64,000 nucleotides of DNA. It comes from Burkholderiaceae bacterium. GTDB lineage: Bacteria; Pseudomonadota; Gammaproteobacteria; Burkholderiales; Burkholderiaceae. The position numbers and the translations under genes are program-made. The stretch is taken from the NCBI GenBank assembly GCA_023266335.1, contig JAHFQJ010000005.1, forward strand, positions 22,110-86,109, given 5' to 3'. Positions 10,051 through 20,279 of the stretch are shown here, one piece after another. Numbering within the stretch: the stretch's first letter is position 1; each line of letters starts with the position of its first letter. The notes beneath the pieces were generated by a model. The model searched no databases and was not told the origin of the DNA. It saw only the letters and a program-made list of their open reading frames with translations.

Positions 10051-10719
10051 TTATTTTAACCCGGCAATATAATCAGATACTGCTTCAATTTCTTTATCTG
10101 ACATACGTGCAGCAATTGTAGCCATCATTGGACCATTCTTACGGTTTTCATTTTTAAATGCCATTAATTGAGCCTTTGTGTAATCAGACCATTGCCCCCC
10201 TATACGCGCAAATTGAGCTGGTATACCAGCACCAGTTGGACCATGACATGCTGCACATGCCGGTACACCTTTAGAAGCAATACCGCCCCTATAAATTTTT
10301 TGACCAAGTTCTATACCTTGCACTGTTTTTGCACTGCCTATTTTAATTGTCTGTTTAGCTAAATAAGCCCCCACATCTTTCATTTGCTGCTCTGTCATAT
10401 TAGCTGCATATGGGCTCATAATAGGGCTGCTTCTGTCTTGTTTATTTTTAAAATCTTGTAATTGTTTAAAAATATAGGCACTATGCTGTCCGGCTAGCTT
10501 AGGATTTGCACCTCCGCCGGAATTTCCATTTGCTCCATGGCAACTCAAACATGCAGGGATATTTTTATCAGCAATACCTTTAGTATAAATTGCTTCACCT
10601 TTATTTGCATCCGGCTTAGTTTGAGCAACAGCTTCTGCCCCTGTATTTGCTAATGATAATGTAGAAGCAGGTATCGTTAATAATAAAGATAAGACAGATA
10701 AGGTGAATTTTAATTTCAT
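10051..10719 (-). CDS. Cytochrome c4, di-haem periplasmic
   Basis: A signal peptide (ending near TLSLA) is followed by two homologous cytochrome c domains, each with one haem site: CLSCHGANGNSGG and CAACHGPTGAGIP. Distal Met ligands are present in the SPIMSPYAANM and GPMMATIAARM segments. Cytochrome c4 carries electrons from the bc1 complex to terminal oxidases, often of cbb3 type. The frame can be extended to a TTG at 10731, but GGGA sits seven bases ahead of the ATG at 10719, so that start (222 residues) is preferred. It is separated from comEC by 35 bases. Confidence 0.93.
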   Translation of the reverse strand: MKLKFTLSVLSLLLTIPASTLSLANTGAEAVAQTKPDANKGEAIYTKGIADKNIPACLSCHGANGNSGGGANPKLAGQHSAYIFKQLQDFKNKQDRSSPIMSPYAANMTEQQMKDVGAYLAKQTIKIGSAKTVQGIELGQKIYRGGIASKGVPACAACHGPTGAGIPAQFARIGGQWSDYTKAQLMAFKNENRKNGPMMATIAARMSDKEIEAVSDYIAGLK

Positions 10720-10874
10720 ATACATTCCCAATACAATTATTTGTATTTTATTAGATTAATAAAATAATGTATTCTACTATTTTTCCTCAATATTTACTAG
10801 GCTTACAAGGCGTAAATTGATTTGCAGCAGATATTTTTAATAAAAAAAGTAAGATTTATTGAAGTAAAGATAAT

Positions 10875-11933
10875 TTATTTATAAATGAGACTATTAATAC
10901 ATTTTTGAATAAGCCGAGGACCTTCATAAATCAAACCGCTATATATCTGTACTAAATCTGCACCCAAATTAATTTTCTCTACTGCATCAAGCGGGTCTGC
11001 TATTCCGCCAACACCAATAATAGGTATTTTGCCTTTTAAGTGTTCAGCTAGAGTTTTTAATATATAATTAGATTGAGATTGTAATAATTTTCCCGATAAC
11101 CCGCCTTCATGCCTATATTGCTCGGGTAGCATTGATTTATCTATGGTAGTATTAGCCGCTATTACGCCATCTATTTTGTATAATATAAGTGAATTTGCTA
11201 TAAAGTTTACATCAGCTTCGCTTAAATCAGGGGCAATTTTTATAAAAATAGGAACATATTTATTATTTATAATACTAAGCTCATTTTGCTTAGATTTTAT
11301 ACATTCTAATAATTGACAAAATGCATTTCCGCTTTGCAAATCACGAAGACCTTCAGTATTGGGCGATGAAATATTTACAGTAATATAACTTGCATAATTA
11401 TATATTTTTTCTAAGGATATAATATAATCTTGATTTGCATTTTCTATTTTCGTAGATGCATTTTTACCAATATTTATGCCTAAAATACCGCCATTTTTAA
11501 CCCATTTAGATTTTCTAACATTTTCTATTAAATAATCTACGCCTTTATTATTAAATCCCATGCGGTTTATTATGCTATGATATTTTTCAATGCGCCATAA
11601 TCTTGGTCTAGTATTTCCTAATTGAGGTTTTGGCGTAACTGTACCAATTTCAATAAATCCAAAACCTAATTCTCCAAGAGCGTCAATATAATCACCATTT
11701 TTATCTAACCCAGCGGCTAGTCCAATTTTATTTTTAAAATTAATGCCTAAAATATTGATATGAATTGCTTTTTGGTTAGTATTGGGAATTGAGTTTGTAT
11801 AATAACATGCTTTACAAAGTAATTTAAGAATTTTTAATTTATGTAAAGTATTAAGGAATTTTAAAGACAAAGTATGAGACAACTCTGCATCTAATTTAAA
11901 TAGCAAGGGTTTTATGAGATTATATAAAAGCAT
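10875..11933 (-). CDS. pyrD: Dihydroorotate dehydrogenase (quinone), class 2
   Basis: 352 residues. The N-terminal helical extension that docks class 2 enzymes on the membrane (LLYNLIKPLLFKLDAELSH) is present, followed by the FMN barrel with GLAAGLDKNGDYIDAL, GTVTPKPQLGNTRPRLWR, NRMGFNNKG and the catalytic-Ser motif NISSPNTEGLRDLQ. It oxidises dihydroorotate to orotate, passing electrons to ubiquinone, and is the fourth pyrimidine step, complementing pyrB in this window. It lies 14 bases downstream of an unrecognised gene with which it is probably co-transcribed. Confidence 0.97.
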   Translation of the reverse strand: MLLYNLIKPLLFKLDAELSHTLSLKFLNTLHKLKILKLLCKACYYTNSIPNTNQKAIHINILGINFKNKIGLAAGLDKNGDYIDALGELGFGFIEIGTVTPKPQLGNTRPRLWRIEKYHSIINRMGFNNKGVDYLIENVRKSKWVKNGGILGINIGKNASTKIENANQDYIISLEKIYNYASYITVNISSPNTEGLRDLQSGNAFCQLLECIKSKQNELSIINNKYVPIFIKIAPDLSEADVNFIANSLILYKIDGVIAANTTIDKSMLPEQYRHEGGLSGKLLQSQSNYILKTLAEHLKGKIPIIGVGGIADPLDAVEKINLGADLVQIYSGLIYEGPRLIQKCINSLIYK

Positions 11934-11947
11934 TTAATTTTAACTAA

Positions 11948-12706
11948 TTAGGCAGCAGCAGATAAAGTTTTAGGCGTTTGCTTGTTAAGTGTGCCTAATA
12001 ATTCTTGTTGTCTAAGGTAGGCAGATAATCCGCCAGCTTGCTCAACAGCTTGGCTAGAAACCGCCATATCTGACATTACGCTGCTTGAGAATTTACTACG
12101 TTTATCTTCATTGCCTTGTTTATTTCTAAATTCTTCTGCATAATTCGTACCATTCTGCATGTCGAGTTGTTGATATGCATTATATTGATAAGTTTGGGCA
12201 ATAATATCAAGTTGTTCTTGGCTAGGTTTATCATAATAATCTGATGTTCCATCAGAATTTATAAGCGGTCTCTCAATGCCGTCAATTATATAGCTGCCAT
12301 TTGAAGCATTGCTACTACCTGCTTTTGCACTTTTTCTTGAGCCTGCTTGAGTCTGAGGTAGTTTTTTATATATTAAATTACCTAGCTTAGAATTACCGCT
12401 AAACAATATATGCGGAGCATTAATAGACGGACTCAGCACTGATGCAGAAGCTATAACACCATATAATTGAGATAGTGGCAATTGCCTCTCTTGAGTTGAA
12501 TTTCCTGTATTTACATCAGATGCAGGAAGAGAAAATCTAGTTACAGCATCGGAACTGCTGCCTGCAGATAATGATGATGTTCTAGAACTGCTTTGTCTAG
12601 ATGATACAGCACGAGCATTAGCCGCATTATTTCTAAGCATGCGGTTAACTATTGCTTGACCTCTGCCGCCAAATCTATGGACAGCATGAACTGGACTAAT
12701 AGCCAT
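11948..12706 (-). CDS. Unrecognised Ser/Ala/Gln-rich protein upstream of pyrD
   Basis: 252 residues, no family recognised. The N-terminal 75 residues are Ser/Arg/Ala rich (for example SSRQSSSRTSSLSAGSSSD) and look disordered. The middle carries RKSAKAGSSNASNG before a tyrosine-rich stretch (SDYYDKPSQEQLDIIAQTY). The C-terminus is helical and ends KTLSAAA. There is no signal peptide or membrane segment. Composition is less AT-driven than its neighbours. The 14-base gap to pyrD suggests one transcript. A disordered Ser-rich N-terminus is seen in secreted effectors, but nothing else supports that. Expression of this frame is likely because it is long and conserved in phase with its neighbours. 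Confidence 0.6.
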   Translation of the reverse strand: MAISPVHAVHRFGGRGQAIVNRMLRNNAANARAVSSRQSSSRTSSLSAGSSSDAVTRFSLPASDVNTGNSTQERQLPLSQLYGVIASASVLSPSINAPHILFSGNSKLGNLIYKKLPQTQAGSRKSAKAGSSNASNGSYIIDGIERPLINSDGTSDYYDKPSQEQLDIIAQTYQYNAYQQLDMQNGTNYAEEFRNKQGNEDKRSKFSSSVMSDMAVSSQAVEQAGGLSAYLRQQELLGTLNKQTPKTLSAAA

Positions 12707-12807
12707 AATGTACTCTACTCTAAAAAATTATACTTTTTATATTTTTAATTATAGCAATTTAATTTTATTAAAACAAGATAATAAATTAAGTATTTATACC
12801 TATACTT

Positions 12808-13566
12808 TTACATTCTTATTTCTATATTATTTTGTGCTAAATATTTTTTGGCTTGCTGTATTGTGTATTCTCCAAAATGAAAAATACTTGCAGCTAAAAC
12901 TGCATCAGCTTTACCAATTTTAATTCCATCGGCAAGGTGCTGTAAACTACCTACACCACCGCTTGCAATTACTGGAATGGTTAAAGTTGTGCTGACGGCT
13001 TGTGTAAGATTTAAATCAAATCCGCTTTTTGTGCCGTCTTTATCCATACTAGTGAGTAATATTTCTCCAGCACCTAAATTTTGAGCTGTTTTTGCCCATT
13101 CAAGTGCATCTATGCCTGTGTCTACCCTTCCGCCGTGAGTGAATATATTCCATTTGTTATGCCCGACAGATTTTGCATCAATTGCTACCACTAAACACTG
13201 AGATCCGTAATATGAAGAAATTTCTTTTATTAAATCAGGATTTTTAATTGCTGCTGAATTTATGCTGACTTTATCTGCACCAGCGTTTAGGAGAGATTTT
13301 ACGTCATGAATACTTCTTATGCCACCACCGACTGTAAGAGGAATAAATATTTTATTTGCTACGGCTTCTATAATCGGTAGAATTATATCTTTGCCATCAC
13401 TAGTGGCTGTTATATCTAAAAATGTAAGCTCATCAGCACCTTCATCATTGTATTTTTGTGCAATTTGAACTGGATCTCCAGCATCTTTTAAATCGATAAA
13501 ATTTGTGCCTTTTACTACTCTGCCATTAGTTACATCTAAACAGGGGATTATTCTTTTTGCTAACAT
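12808..13566 (-). CDS. hisF: Imidazole glycerol phosphate synthase cyclase subunit
   Basis: 252 residues, full length. HisF forms the imidazole ring from PRFAR and ammonia delivered by HisH. Both catalytic aspartates are present (CLDV near residue 11, AIDAK near 131), and the phosphate-binding loops VGGGIRS and ASGGVGS are intact. No hisH, hisA, hisI or other histidine gene lies nearby, which is unusual because hisF normally ends a his operon. The start ATG at 13566 gives the conserved [12 protein letters not shown] beginning. It follows murJ in the same direction after a 28-base gap. Confidence 0.96.
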   Translation of the reverse strand: MLAKRIIPCLDVTNGRVVKGTNFIDLKDAGDPVQIAQKYNDEGADELTFLDITATSDGKDIILPIIEAVANKIFIPLTVGGGIRSIHDVKSLLNAGADKVSINSAAIKNPDLIKEISSYYGSQCLVVAIDAKSVGHNKWNIFTHGGRVDTGIDALEWAKTAQNLGAGEILLTSMDKDGTKSGFDLNLTQAVSTTLTIPVIASGGVGSLQHLADGIKIGKADAVLAASIFHFGEYTIQQAKKYLAQNNIEIRM

Positions 13567-13594
13567 ATGATTTAATATTATTTAACCTTTTTTA

Positions 13595-15145
13595 TTATTT
13601 TCTAAGCCATTTTCTTATATCTAGTTTCATTAAATATAAGCTTACAAAGTATATAATTCCCATTACAAAAATACTGGCAAGTAAATAAGTAATTCTCAAA
13701 AGTGGGTTTTTATACATTCCAATCCAATCTATGTGCTTATTCATATAATACATAAAAAGTCCGATTATGAAACTGGCAATTGTAATTTTTAATATAAAAA
13801 TTATCCAATTTTTCGGGCTAAATTGGCTTATATAAGATTTTGTTTTTATTAGAGAGATTAATAGCAATAATGCGTTAATACAAGCTCCTATTCCTATAGA
13901 TAAAGCCAAGCCGCTATGTGCTAAATATGGAACAAATATCATATTCATAATTTGAGTTAAAACCAATACTGCTAATGCAATTTTAACGGGAGTTTTTATA
14001 TTTTGCCTTGCATAAAACCCGGGGGCAAGAATTTTTACAGCGATTAAACCAATAATGCCAATTCCGTACGACATGAGTGCTTTACTGGTCATATAAACAT
14101 CAAATTCTTTAAACTTACCGTAGTTAAATAATGAGGCACATAATGCCTCACCGTATAAAAATAAGCCTAATGCACAAGGTATAGTTAATATTAACATAAA
14201 TTGTAATCCCCAATCTAATGTTTGGGAATATTGGGTATAATCTTTATTTGCCATCGATTTACTAAGGTTTGACATTAAAATTGTGCTTAATGCCACGCCA
14301 AGTAATGCAGTGGGAAATTCCATTAATCTGTCTGCATAAGAAAGCCAGGAAACACTGCCAGAAGGCAGTCTAGATGCAATGTTTGTATTTATAATTAAAC
14401 TGATTTGAGCTGTTGAAACAGCCATGGTTGCTGGAACCATTTGTTTAGCTATTTTTTTTACTCCTTCAAATTTTAAAGAAGCCTTAAATTGAGTATAAGA
14501 TAAACTAATTTTGGGCAACATACCCATTTTATATAATGGAGGTATTTGAATTACCAGCTGTAAAAATCCTCCAATAAATACGGCAACTCCTAAAGCATAT
14601 ATATTGCCTGAAAATATCATAGCAAAGGCTATAAAACTAATATTTAGCAAAACCGGAGTAAAGGCAGGAATAGCAAATTTATTGTAGCTATTTAATATGG
14701 CTGAAGAAAATGCAACCATAGACATAAATCCGATATACGGAAACATTATCCGAGTTAAATTTACCGTAATTTGATAAGTGGAATCTTGTGAATTAAATCC
14801 GGAGGCTATGGCTATAACCAATATTGGAGCTGCTATGATGCCAATTATAACTGTGAGAATTAATATCCAGAATAAACAAATAGACACAGCGTCTAGCAGA
14901 TATTTAACATTTTGTCTATCTTGCCGGCTTTTGTATTCAGCTAAAATTGGTACAAATGCCTGTGAAAATGCACCTTCAGCAAATAATCTGCGTAATAAAT
15001 TAGGTAAGCGGAATGCGACATTAAATGCATCAGTTAAAGCACTTGCACCAAATGATTTAGCTACGAGTATCTCTCTTAATAATCCGGTTATTCTAGATAA
15101 TAAAGTAAAAGCACTGATAGTAAAAAATGATTTAAAGAGATTCAT
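13595..15145 (-). CDS. murJ: Lipid II flippase MurJ
   Basis: 516 residues and about 14 predicted membrane segments, the standard MurJ (MviN) size. The N-terminus reads SRITGLLREILVAKSFGAS followed by DAFNVAFRLPNLLRRLFAEGAFSQAFVP, the family's most conserved stretch, with the functionally important Arg residues. It moves lipid-linked peptidoglycan precursor across the inner membrane. It lies between rmuC and hisF on the same strand with short gaps. The frequent rpsT neighbour was not found. Confidence 0.96.
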   Translation of the reverse strand: MNLFKSFFTISAFTLLSRITGLLREILVAKSFGASALTDAFNVAFRLPNLLRRLFAEGAFSQAFVPILAEYKSRQDRQNVKYLLDAVSICLFWILILTVIIGIIAAPILVIAIASGFNSQDSTYQITVNLTRIMFPYIGFMSMVAFSSAILNSYNKFAIPAFTPVLLNISFIAFAMIFSGNIYALGVAVFIGGFLQLVIQIPPLYKMGMLPKISLSYTQFKASLKFEGVKKIAKQMVPATMAVSTAQISLIINTNIASRLPSGSVSWLSYADRLMEFPTALLGVALSTILMSNLSKSMANKDYTQYSQTLDWGLQFMLILTIPCALGLFLYGEALCASLFNYGKFKEFDVYMTSKALMSYGIGIIGLIAVKILAPGFYARQNIKTPVKIALAVLVLTQIMNMIFVPYLAHSGLALSIGIGACINALLLLISLIKTKSYISQFSPKNWIIFILKITIASFIIGLFMYYMNKHIDWIGMYKNPLLRITYLLASIFVMGIIYFVSLYLMKLDIRKWLRK

Positions 15146-15190
15146 ATACCTGTAGATTGTATTGTGTAAATAATTTGTTATAGCATTAAA

Positions 15191-16714
15191 CTAATATAAT
15201 GTATTTGAAGATTTTTCATTTGCATCTGAAGTGTCTAAATTTAAAGAAATATCCAACACATCTTCCGGTAATTGTTTTGTTGGTCTTACGCCCAGCTCTT
15301 TTAACATTTCAGCTTGACGTATAACATTTCCTTTACCGCTTTTAAATTTATTATACGCTTTATCATAACTATCTTTAGCTCTGGTCATATATTCACCGAT
15401 TTTTTGCATATCATCAACAAATCCGGCTAATTTATCGTATAATTCTGCGCCTCTTTTAACAATATCTTTATTATTTTGGCTCTGATTTTCACTGCGCCAT
15501 ATTTGGTCTATGAGTCTAATTACAAATAATAAAGTAGACGGACTAACTAATAATATATTTTTTTGCCAAGCAGTATTCCATAAAGACGCATCATTTGAAA
15601 TAGCAAGCATGAAAGCCGGCTCAATTGGGATAAACATTAATACAAAATCCGGAGATTTATCCTGATGAATATTTTGATAGTTTTTATCAGACAATTTTTT
15701 TATATGATTACGTATAGATTCAATATGCTTTCTTACATTTTGCTCGCGTAATACATCATCATTATCGACTTGGAGATAGTCATTATAGGCATTTATTGAG
15801 GCTTTTGCATCAATAATTATATAGCGGTTAGCTGGTAAATATATAATTACATCAGGCTGTATACGGCTACCTTCTGCATTTAAATGACTTTCCTGAATTT
15901 TATATTCATGACCTTTACGTAATCCACCGGTTTCAAGAACTTTTTCTAAAATCAATTCACCCCAATTACCTTGAATTTTATTATCACCTTTTAACGCACG
16001 TGCTAAGTTATTTGCTTCTTTAGACAGCTGATGATTTAAATTCATCATTGTTTTTACTTGTTCAGATAAAGCACTGCGTTCTTTCCCTTCAGTTTCATAA
16101 GCTTGCTCTACTTTGCCCTTAAAATCGTTAATTTGTATTTTTAATGGCTCTAATAATTGAAATAAATTACTTTGATTTTGCTCTGTAAATTTTTTGCTTT
16201 TTTCTTCAAAAATATCTTGAGCTAATAATTTAAAACTATCCTCTAACTGTTTTTTATTTTCTTGTAATAGTTCTATTTTTTCATGATTTTGCAATTGTTC
16301 ATGCTCTAGCTTTGTGTTTAAATGAGCCTTTTCTGCGGCCATTTTTTGATTTTCTCTCATCAACGCTTCATATTTTTCTAAAATCTCTCTTTTTTCTTGC
16401 TTTAAAGTAGGAATTTCTTTAGTTTGCTCTTGAGAAATAGCTAAATTATTAGATAAAACTTGTAAATTTTTACGTAAAGCCTCGATTTCACTTAAATAAA
16501 TTTTAGACTGCTGATCAGTTCTTGAATAATTTTGCTCTAAGCTCTTCAGACGCTCTTCAAGCTGAATCACATCTATTTGATGCAGTGCCTGCATATTTTC
16601 TATCGATGAAGATAAGTTTTTTTCTTGGATACGTTTATTAATAATCCGCATTGCAAATATACTGATTATTGCGGAAATTAAAGCAGTTAATAATATTAAA
16701 AAAGAATTATCCAT
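15191..16714 (-). CDS. rmuC: DNA recombination protein RmuC homologue
   Basis: 507 residues. One N-terminal membrane anchor (about 4-24) is followed by a long coiled coil (about 30-230, Glu/Lys/Gln rich). The RmuC domain (about 240-470) contains GNWGELILEKVLETGGLRKGHEY and a PD-(D/E)xK-like core with PDVIIYLPANRYIIIDAKAS. RmuC is thought to limit inversions at short inverted repeats; its biochemical activity is not settled. It is 45 bases upstream of murJ in transcript order. Confidence 0.93.
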   Translation of the reverse strand: MDNSFLILLTALISAIISIFAMRIINKRIQEKNLSSSIENMQALHQIDVIQLEERLKSLEQNYSRTDQQSKIYLSEIEALRKNLQVLSNNLAISQEQTKEIPTLKQEKREILEKYEALMRENQKMAAEKAHLNTKLEHEQLQNHEKIELLQENKKQLEDSFKLLAQDIFEEKSKKFTEQNQSNLFQLLEPLKIQINDFKGKVEQAYETEGKERSALSEQVKTMMNLNHQLSKEANNLARALKGDNKIQGNWGELILEKVLETGGLRKGHEYKIQESHLNAEGSRIQPDVIIYLPANRYIIIDAKASINAYNDYLQVDNDDVLREQNVRKHIESIRNHIKKLSDKNYQNIHQDKSPDFVLMFIPIEPAFMLAISNDASLWNTAWQKNILLVSPSTLLFVIRLIDQIWRSENQSQNNKDIVKRGAELYDKLAGFVDDMQKIGEYMTRAKDSYDKAYNKFKSGKGNVIRQAEMLKELGVRPTKQLPEDVLDISLNLDTSDANEKSSNTLY

Positions 16715-16789
16715 GAAAATAAATTATAGAAATGTTAGGTAGATTCAGCTATGTTAAATTAATTTAATATAAAAAGAAAGTATTAAAAT

Positions 16790-16833
16790 CTTATGCATCT
16801 CATTAATTTTAAAAAATATGGATAATGCATAAG
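16790..16833 (-). terminator. Hairpin with TTATGCAT arms downstream of dnaJ
   Basis: CTTATGCAT at 16790-16798 and ATGCATAAG at 16825-16833 form a perfect 9-bp inverted repeat around a 26-base loop, about 20 bases beyond the dnaJ stop. On the minus strand the stem is followed by ATTTTAAT, a weak U-run, so it may be a terminator. The same TTATGCATAA core makes the hairpin after dnaK at 18157-18191. Confidence 0.4.
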
Positions 16834-16852
16834 AAAGCTGGGTTAAATTATA

Positions 16853-17983
16853 TTAATTAAAAAAATCTTTTATTTTATCTACAAATGTTTTAGTTTGAGG
16901 ACTGTGTATTGTCGATTTATCCCCATTTAAACTGTTTTCAAATACCCTTAATAAGTTTTTCTGCTCATCTGTTAGTCTAACAGGAGTTTCTACCTGCACA
17001 TGGACAAACAAATCACCTTCAGCACTACTGCGTAAACCTTTTATACCTTTATTGCGTAATTTAAAGATTTTATCGTTTTGCGTACCTTCCGGTATATTAA
17101 ATACGACATTTCCATTTAATGTTGGCACTTCAATCTCACCGCCCAAGGCAGCTGTTGTGAATTGTATTGGTATTTGGCAATGCAAATCATTTTCATTTCT
17201 TTTAAATACTGAATGTTCTTTTATGCGTACTTCTATGTATAAATCTCCATTTTTACCACCACTTGCACTCGGCTCGCCATTTCCATGAGAGCGTATACGC
17301 ATACCGTCATTTATACCTGCCGGAATATTTATTTCTAAGATTTTACTGCGTTTGATTTTTCCATTGCCGTGACATGTCTGACATGGATTCGGTATATGTT
17401 TTCCATCACCTTGGCAATAGGGGCAGGTTTGCTGCATCATGAAAAAGCCTTGCCTAATATTTAACATACCAGAACCGTTACAATGCTTACAAGTTTCTAC
17501 AGATGTACCTTTTTTTGCTCCTGTTCCTTTACAATCAGCACAATCTTCCCAGCTTGGAATATTAACCTGCATATCATGACCTGAAGCCGCTTGCTCCAAT
17601 GTTATTTCTACTGCATAGGCTAAATCTGCACCACGTGAAGAACCATCACGACTGCTGCGGTTTGAGCTTCTTCCGCCTCCAAAGAATTGACTGAAAATAT
17701 CACCTAGGTCATCAGTGCCAAAACCACCGCTGCCAAAGCCTCCTCCTGATGCATTCGGATCAATGCCGGCATGCCCGTAGTTATCATATGCACTGCGTTT
17801 TTGTTCATCTGATAAAATATCATATGCTTTTTGTATTTCTTTAAATTTAGCTTCAGAAGATGCATTGCCCTGGTTACGATCTGGGTGATGCTTCATGGCT
17901 AACTTACGGTAAGCCTTTTTTATTTCATCAGCACTAGCATTTTTTGTTATGCCGAGTGCTTCGTAAAAATCTTTATTACTCAT
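16853..17983 (-). CDS. dnaJ: Chaperone DnaJ (Hsp40)
   Basis: 376 residues, type I DnaJ. The J domain (about 1-70) has HHPDRN, the HPD motif that stimulates DnaK ATPase. A Gly/Phe-rich linker (about 75-120) is followed by four CxxCxGxG zinc repeats: [32 protein letters not shown]. The C-terminal substrate-binding domains run to the end. It follows dnaK on the same strand after 231 bases, with an AT-rich hairpin between them that may reduce readthrough. No separate promoter is evident. Confidence 0.98.
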   Translation of the reverse strand: MSNKDFYEALGITKNASADEIKKAYRKLAMKHHPDRNQGNASSEAKFKEIQKAYDILSDEQKRSAYDNYGHAGIDPNASGGGFGSGGFGTDDLGDIFSQFFGGGRSSNRSSRDGSSRGADLAYAVEITLEQAASGHDMQVNIPSWEDCADCKGTGAKKGTSVETCKHCNGSGMLNIRQGFFMMQQTCPYCQGDGKHIPNPCQTCHGNGKIKRSKILEINIPAGINDGMRIRSHGNGEPSASGGKNGDLYIEVRIKEHSVFKRNENDLHCQIPIQFTTAALGGEIEVPTLNGNVVFNIPEGTQNDKIFKLRNKGIKGLRSSAEGDLFVHVQVETPVRLTDEQKNLLRVFENSLNGDKSTIHSPQTKTFVDKIKDFFN

Positions 17984-18150
17984 TTATATTATTTATTGAT
18001 ATATTGATTGAAAATAGCTGCTGCCTTTATTTCGAATTCTTTATTATGCATGCACTTGGCTTGGCTCGGGTATGGCAGCACAATATTCATGTAATTTAGA
18101 TTGTATTTCATATGATGTACACTTTATACCTGTCATTTTTTTATTGTCCT

Positions 18151-18191
18151 AAAAAATATTTATGCATAATTTTATATCTTATGCATAAATA
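18151..18191 (-). terminator. 13-bp perfect hairpin plus U-run after dnaK
   Basis: TATTTATGCATAA at 18157-18169 and TTATGCATAAATA at 18179-18191 pair perfectly over 13 bp with a 9-base loop. On the minus strand the stem is followed by ATTTTTT. It sits about 24 bases past the dnaK stop and about 170 bases before dnaJ, so it probably works as a terminator or attenuator that sets the DnaK to DnaJ ratio (inference). The stem has only two G-C pairs, so it may be leaky. Confidence 0.6.
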
Positions 18192-18214
18192 AATCATCTA
18201 ATTTAACGCTGAAA

Positions 18215-20149
18215 CTACTTTACTTCTTTAAAATCTACATCAACCACATCTTCTTCTGTTTTAGCTTGAGCATTACTTTGACCTGCACCGGATGCCGCTT
18301 GTTCAGCCTGCTGCTGTTTTGCTAAATCAGCATACATTTTTTCGCCAAGCTTTTGTGCAGATTTTCCTAATTCTTCACTTTTAGCGTGAATTTGCTCTTT
18401 ATCACTGCCTTTTACAGCTTCTTCTAGAGCAGATATAGAATTTTGAATAGCTTGTTTTTCTTCCTCGCTTAATTCTTTACCATATTCTTCTAAGCTTTTT
18501 TTAGTTGAATGAATTAAAGTATCCGCTTGATTTCTGCTTTCAGCTAATTCACGCATCTTTTTATCCTCTTCTGCATTTAACTCTGCATCCTGCACCATTT
18601 TTTGAATTTCTTCTTCTGTTAAACCAGAGCTTGCTTTTATGGTAATTTTGTTTTCTTTTCCTGTACCTTTATCTTTTGCAGATACATGTAAAATACCATT
18701 TGCATCGATATCAAAGCTTACTTCAATTTGAGGTAATCCGCGTTGTGCTGGTGCAATACCTTCTAAGTTAAATTCACCTAGAGATTTATTAGCAGCTGCA
18801 ATTTCACGTTCACCCTGATAAACCTTGATTGTTACTGCACTTTGATTATCTTCAGCGGTACTGAATACTTGGCTATGTTTAGTTGGGATAGTGGTATTTT
18901 TATTAATCATCTTGGTCATTACACCACCCATTGTCTCTATGCCTAAAGATAATGGAGTAACATCTAATAATAATACATCTGTTCTGTCGCCTGATAATAC
19001 TGAGCCTTGAATAGCGGCACCCACAGCTACAGCTTCATCCGGATTTACATCTTTACGCGGCTCTTTACCAAAAAAATCTTTAACTTTTTCTTGTACTTTC
19101 GGCATACGCGTCATACCGCCAACTAAAATAATATCATCAATATCAGCAGCATTTAATCCGGCATCTTGTAAAGCTTGACGGCATGGAGCAATACTTTTAT
19201 CAATTAAATCTTCTACTAAAGCCTCTAATTTAGCACGTGTAATGGTTAAATTAAGGTGTAGAGGCATACCGTTATTCATTGCAATATACGGCTCGTTAAT
19301 GTCTGTCTGCTGACTGCTTGACAATTCAATTTTTGAACGCTCTGCTACTGCTTTAATACGCTGTAATGCGATTGGGTCTTTGCTTAAATCAATACCTTGC
19401 TGTTTTTTGAATTCAGAAATAACATAGTCAATAACTCTTTGGTCAAAATCTTCACCGCCAAGGAAAGTATCGCCATTTGTTGATAATACTTCAAATTGTT
19501 TCTCGCCATCTAAATCTGCGATTTCAATAATTGAAACATCAAATGTTCCACCGCCTAAATCGTATACAGCAATTTTTCTGTCTTTACCATCTTTTTTATC
19601 TAAACCGAATGCTAAAGCTGCCGCAGTTGGCTCATTGATAATGCGTTTTACATCTAAGCCTGCAATTCTACCCGCATCTTTGGTTGCTTGACGTTGTGCA
19701 TCATTAAAATATGCTGGAACTGTAATTACAGCTTGTGTTACTGTTTTGCCTAAATAATCTTCTGCTGTTTTTTTCATTTTACGCAATATTTCAGCAGAAA
19801 TTTGAGGCGGAGCTAATTTTTCTCCCCTAACTTCAACCCATGCATCGCCATTTTCTGCACCTATAATAGAATAAGGCATTAATTCAATATCTTTTTGAAC
19901 TTCTTTATCTGTAAATTTACGCCCGATTAAGCGCTTAATAGCATATAAAGTGTTTTTAGGATTAGTAACAGCTTGGCGTTTTGCAGTAGCACCTACCAAA
20001 ATTTCTCCATTATCCGGATATGCCACTACTGAAGGAGTAGTACGGTTACCTTCTAAATTTTCAATTACTTTAATTTTCCCGTCGGTTCTGTCTACAACAG
20101 CAACACAAGAATTAGTTGTACCTAAATCAATACCAATAATTTCTGACAT
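18215..20149 (-). CDS. dnaK: Molecular chaperone DnaK (Hsp70)
   Basis: 644 residues. The N-terminal ATPase domain (about 1-385) begins [18 protein letters not shown] and contains [12 protein letters not shown] and [10 protein letters not shown]. The substrate-binding domain and lid follow, and the C-terminus ends [13 protein letters not shown] as in proteobacterial DnaKs. It binds unfolded proteins with DnaJ and GrpE. A sigma-32 type promoter lies 32-60 bases upstream and AAGGAA precedes the ATG. grpE, usually just upstream, is replaced by the divergently transcribed purL. Confidence 0.99.
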   Translation of the reverse strand: MSEIIGIDLGTTNSCVAVVDRTDGKIKVIENLEGNRTTPSVVAYPDNGEILVGATAKRQAVTNPKNTLYAIKRLIGRKFTDKEVQKDIELMPYSIIGAENGDAWVEVRGEKLAPPQISAEILRKMKKTAEDYLGKTVTQAVITVPAYFNDAQRQATKDAGRIAGLDVKRIINEPTAAALAFGLDKKDGKDRKIAVYDLGGGTFDVSIIEIADLDGEKQFEVLSTNGDTFLGGEDFDQRVIDYVISEFKKQQGIDLSKDPIALQRIKAVAERSKIELSSSQQTDINEPYIAMNNGMPLHLNLTITRAKLEALVEDLIDKSIAPCRQALQDAGLNAADIDDIILVGGMTRMPKVQEKVKDFFGKEPRKDVNPDEAVAVGAAIQGSVLSGDRTDVLLLDVTPLSLGIETMGGVMTKMINKNTTIPTKHSQVFSTAEDNQSAVTIKVYQGEREIAAANKSLGEFNLEGIAPAQRGLPQIEVSFDIDANGILHVSAKDKGTGKENKITIKASSGLTEEEIQKMVQDAELNAEEDKKMRELAESRNQADTLIHSTKKSLEEYGKELSEEEKQAIQNSISALEEAVKGSDKEQIHAKSEELGKSAQKLGEKMYADLAKQQQAEQAASGAGQSNAQAKTEEDVVDVDFKEVK

Positions 20150-20180
20150 ATTTTTTCCTTAAAAAAGATTAGATAATTTG

Positions 20181-20209
20181 TATATAGGGTTATAATTATT
20201 TTTTTCAAG
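20181..20209 (-). promoter_or_regulatory. Heat-shock (sigma-32 type) promoter of dnaK
   Basis: Read on the minus strand, CTTGAA (20204-20209) is followed after 14 bases by CCCTATATA (20181-20189). This matches the RpoH consensus CTTGAAA, 13-15 bases, CCCCATnT at most positions and at the right spacing. The expected transcription start lies about 25 bases before the dnaK ATG. Confidence 0.75.
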
Positions 20210-20279
20210 TAAAAAATATTTATGCTTATCCAAATTGAGCTTATATCCAGCATAATTTCTCTGCTGTTAATTAAAAATA

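Noticed and set aside
12708..12923. 71-residue hydrophobic plus-strand frame overlapping the hisF end
   Set aside because: Its low-complexity Leu/Tyr/Phe content is what AT-rich non-coding DNA gives; more than half overlaps hisF.
14778..15155. 125-residue plus-strand frame inside murJ
   Set aside because: It overlaps the well-supported murJ fully and has no family features.
18000..18150. Possible tRNA or small RNA in the dnaK-dnaJ gap (locally GC-richer stretch with TTCGAATTC)
   Set aside because: No cloverleaf could be drawn, and the T-loop-like string lacks matching stems.
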